Shown here: positions 63,935-64,000 of the stretch, piece after piece
How the letters are laid out: the number at the start of each line of letters is the position of its first letter
How positions within the stretch are numbered: the first letter of the stretch is position 1
Assembly (NCBI RefSeq): GCF_040717535.1
Contig: NZ_JBFEFI010000002.1
Span: forward strand, 496,001-560,000
Direction: 5' to 3'
Length of the DNA stretch: 64,000 nucleotides
Source: Thalassoglobus sp. JC818
GTDB lineage: Bacteria; Planctomycetota; Planctomycetia; Planctomycetales; Planctomycetaceae
Notes under the pieces: model-generated
The model's input: the letters and a program-made list of their open reading frames with translations, nothing else
What the model was told of the DNA's origin: nothing
Database searches by the model: none
Position numbers and translations under genes: made by a program

Positions 63935-64000
63935 CTATTGCTGTTGCTTCAGCGATGTTGAAAGCCGTCGCAACTCTTTCGGTTGACGTTGTTGTTGAGT
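63935..64000 (-). CDS. Possible 3' end of a minus-strand gene
   Basis: Read from base 64000 on the minus strand, an open frame gives a basic, glutamine-rich end (QQQRQPKELRRLSTSLKQQQ) and stops at TAG (63937-63935). It is too short to assign. It would place repeat copy C between two convergent genes. Confidence 0.3.
   Translation of the reverse strand, partial: TQQQRQPKELRRLSTSLKQQQ

Overview
The window reads as chromosomal DNA of a planctomycete (class Planctomycetia, probably Planctomycetaceae). The signs are a secreted sulfatase, a ThuA-like protein, a Tat-exported Gfo/Idh/MocA protein, a PQQ-like propeller protein, a protein with a DUF1559 module, CsrA, lipid A/Kdo synthesis (kdsB), a tetrahydromethanopterin-pathway gene (beta-RFAP synthase) and an archaeal-type PheT. 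The content is mostly ordinary single-copy chromosomal genes. I see no prophage, transposase, CRISPR array, rRNA or tRNA.

Layout. 1-3.8 kb: the 3' end of ribH, nusB and a DUF11-repeat secreted protein. 4-10.6 kb: a PQQ-like protein, a zinc-ribbon membrane protein, and a DEAD-box helicase, response regulator, rnc and TPR protein, all on the plus strand except the zinc-ribbon gene. 10.7-15.5 kb, minus strand: AarF/UbiB kinase, TPR protein, sulfatase. 15.6-18.2 kb: kdsB-pyrG. 18.2-25.6 kb, minus strand: ThuA protein, TPR lipoprotein, a 1097-aa Ycf48-type mosaic protein, csrA, with a probable structured RNA in a palindrome-rich gap at 21.0-21.4 kb. 26-35.8 kb, plus strand: queE, a small membrane protein, trpF, trpD, pheT, a HAD protein, an EEP nuclease-like protein, an oxidoreductase, an old-yellow-enzyme protein. 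35.9-53.6 kb: a PhyH dioxygenase, then a type II secretion / type IV pilus-like locus. Its minus-strand operon runs gspF-G-H-I-J-K-(pilM-pilN fusion)-(pilO-pilP-like fusion); divergent genes encode an EF-hand protein and a giant secretin N-domain protein followed by gspE. 53.6-64 kb: M16 peptidase, DUF3352/DUF1559-type protein, folK, a membrane protein, thrS, beta-RFAP synthase, a PilZ protein.

How the genes fit together. The secretion locus is the most coherent system: an ATPase, a platform protein, five pseudopilins and a compacted inner-membrane assembly in which the usual four proteins M, N, O and P appear as two polypeptides. Its secretin-like protein consists of stacked N-domains and has no recognisable C-terminal beta-barrel, so the outer-membrane exit is not explained by this window. 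Several housekeeping proteins carry unusual additions: a zinc ribbon in PheT, about 65 extra residues in ThrRS, a C-terminal extension on FolK. A roughly 100-bp inverted-repeat element occurs three times (21.5, 32.8 and 63.8 kb).

All functional calls come from reading motifs by eye. No database search was run, so domain boundaries are approximate.
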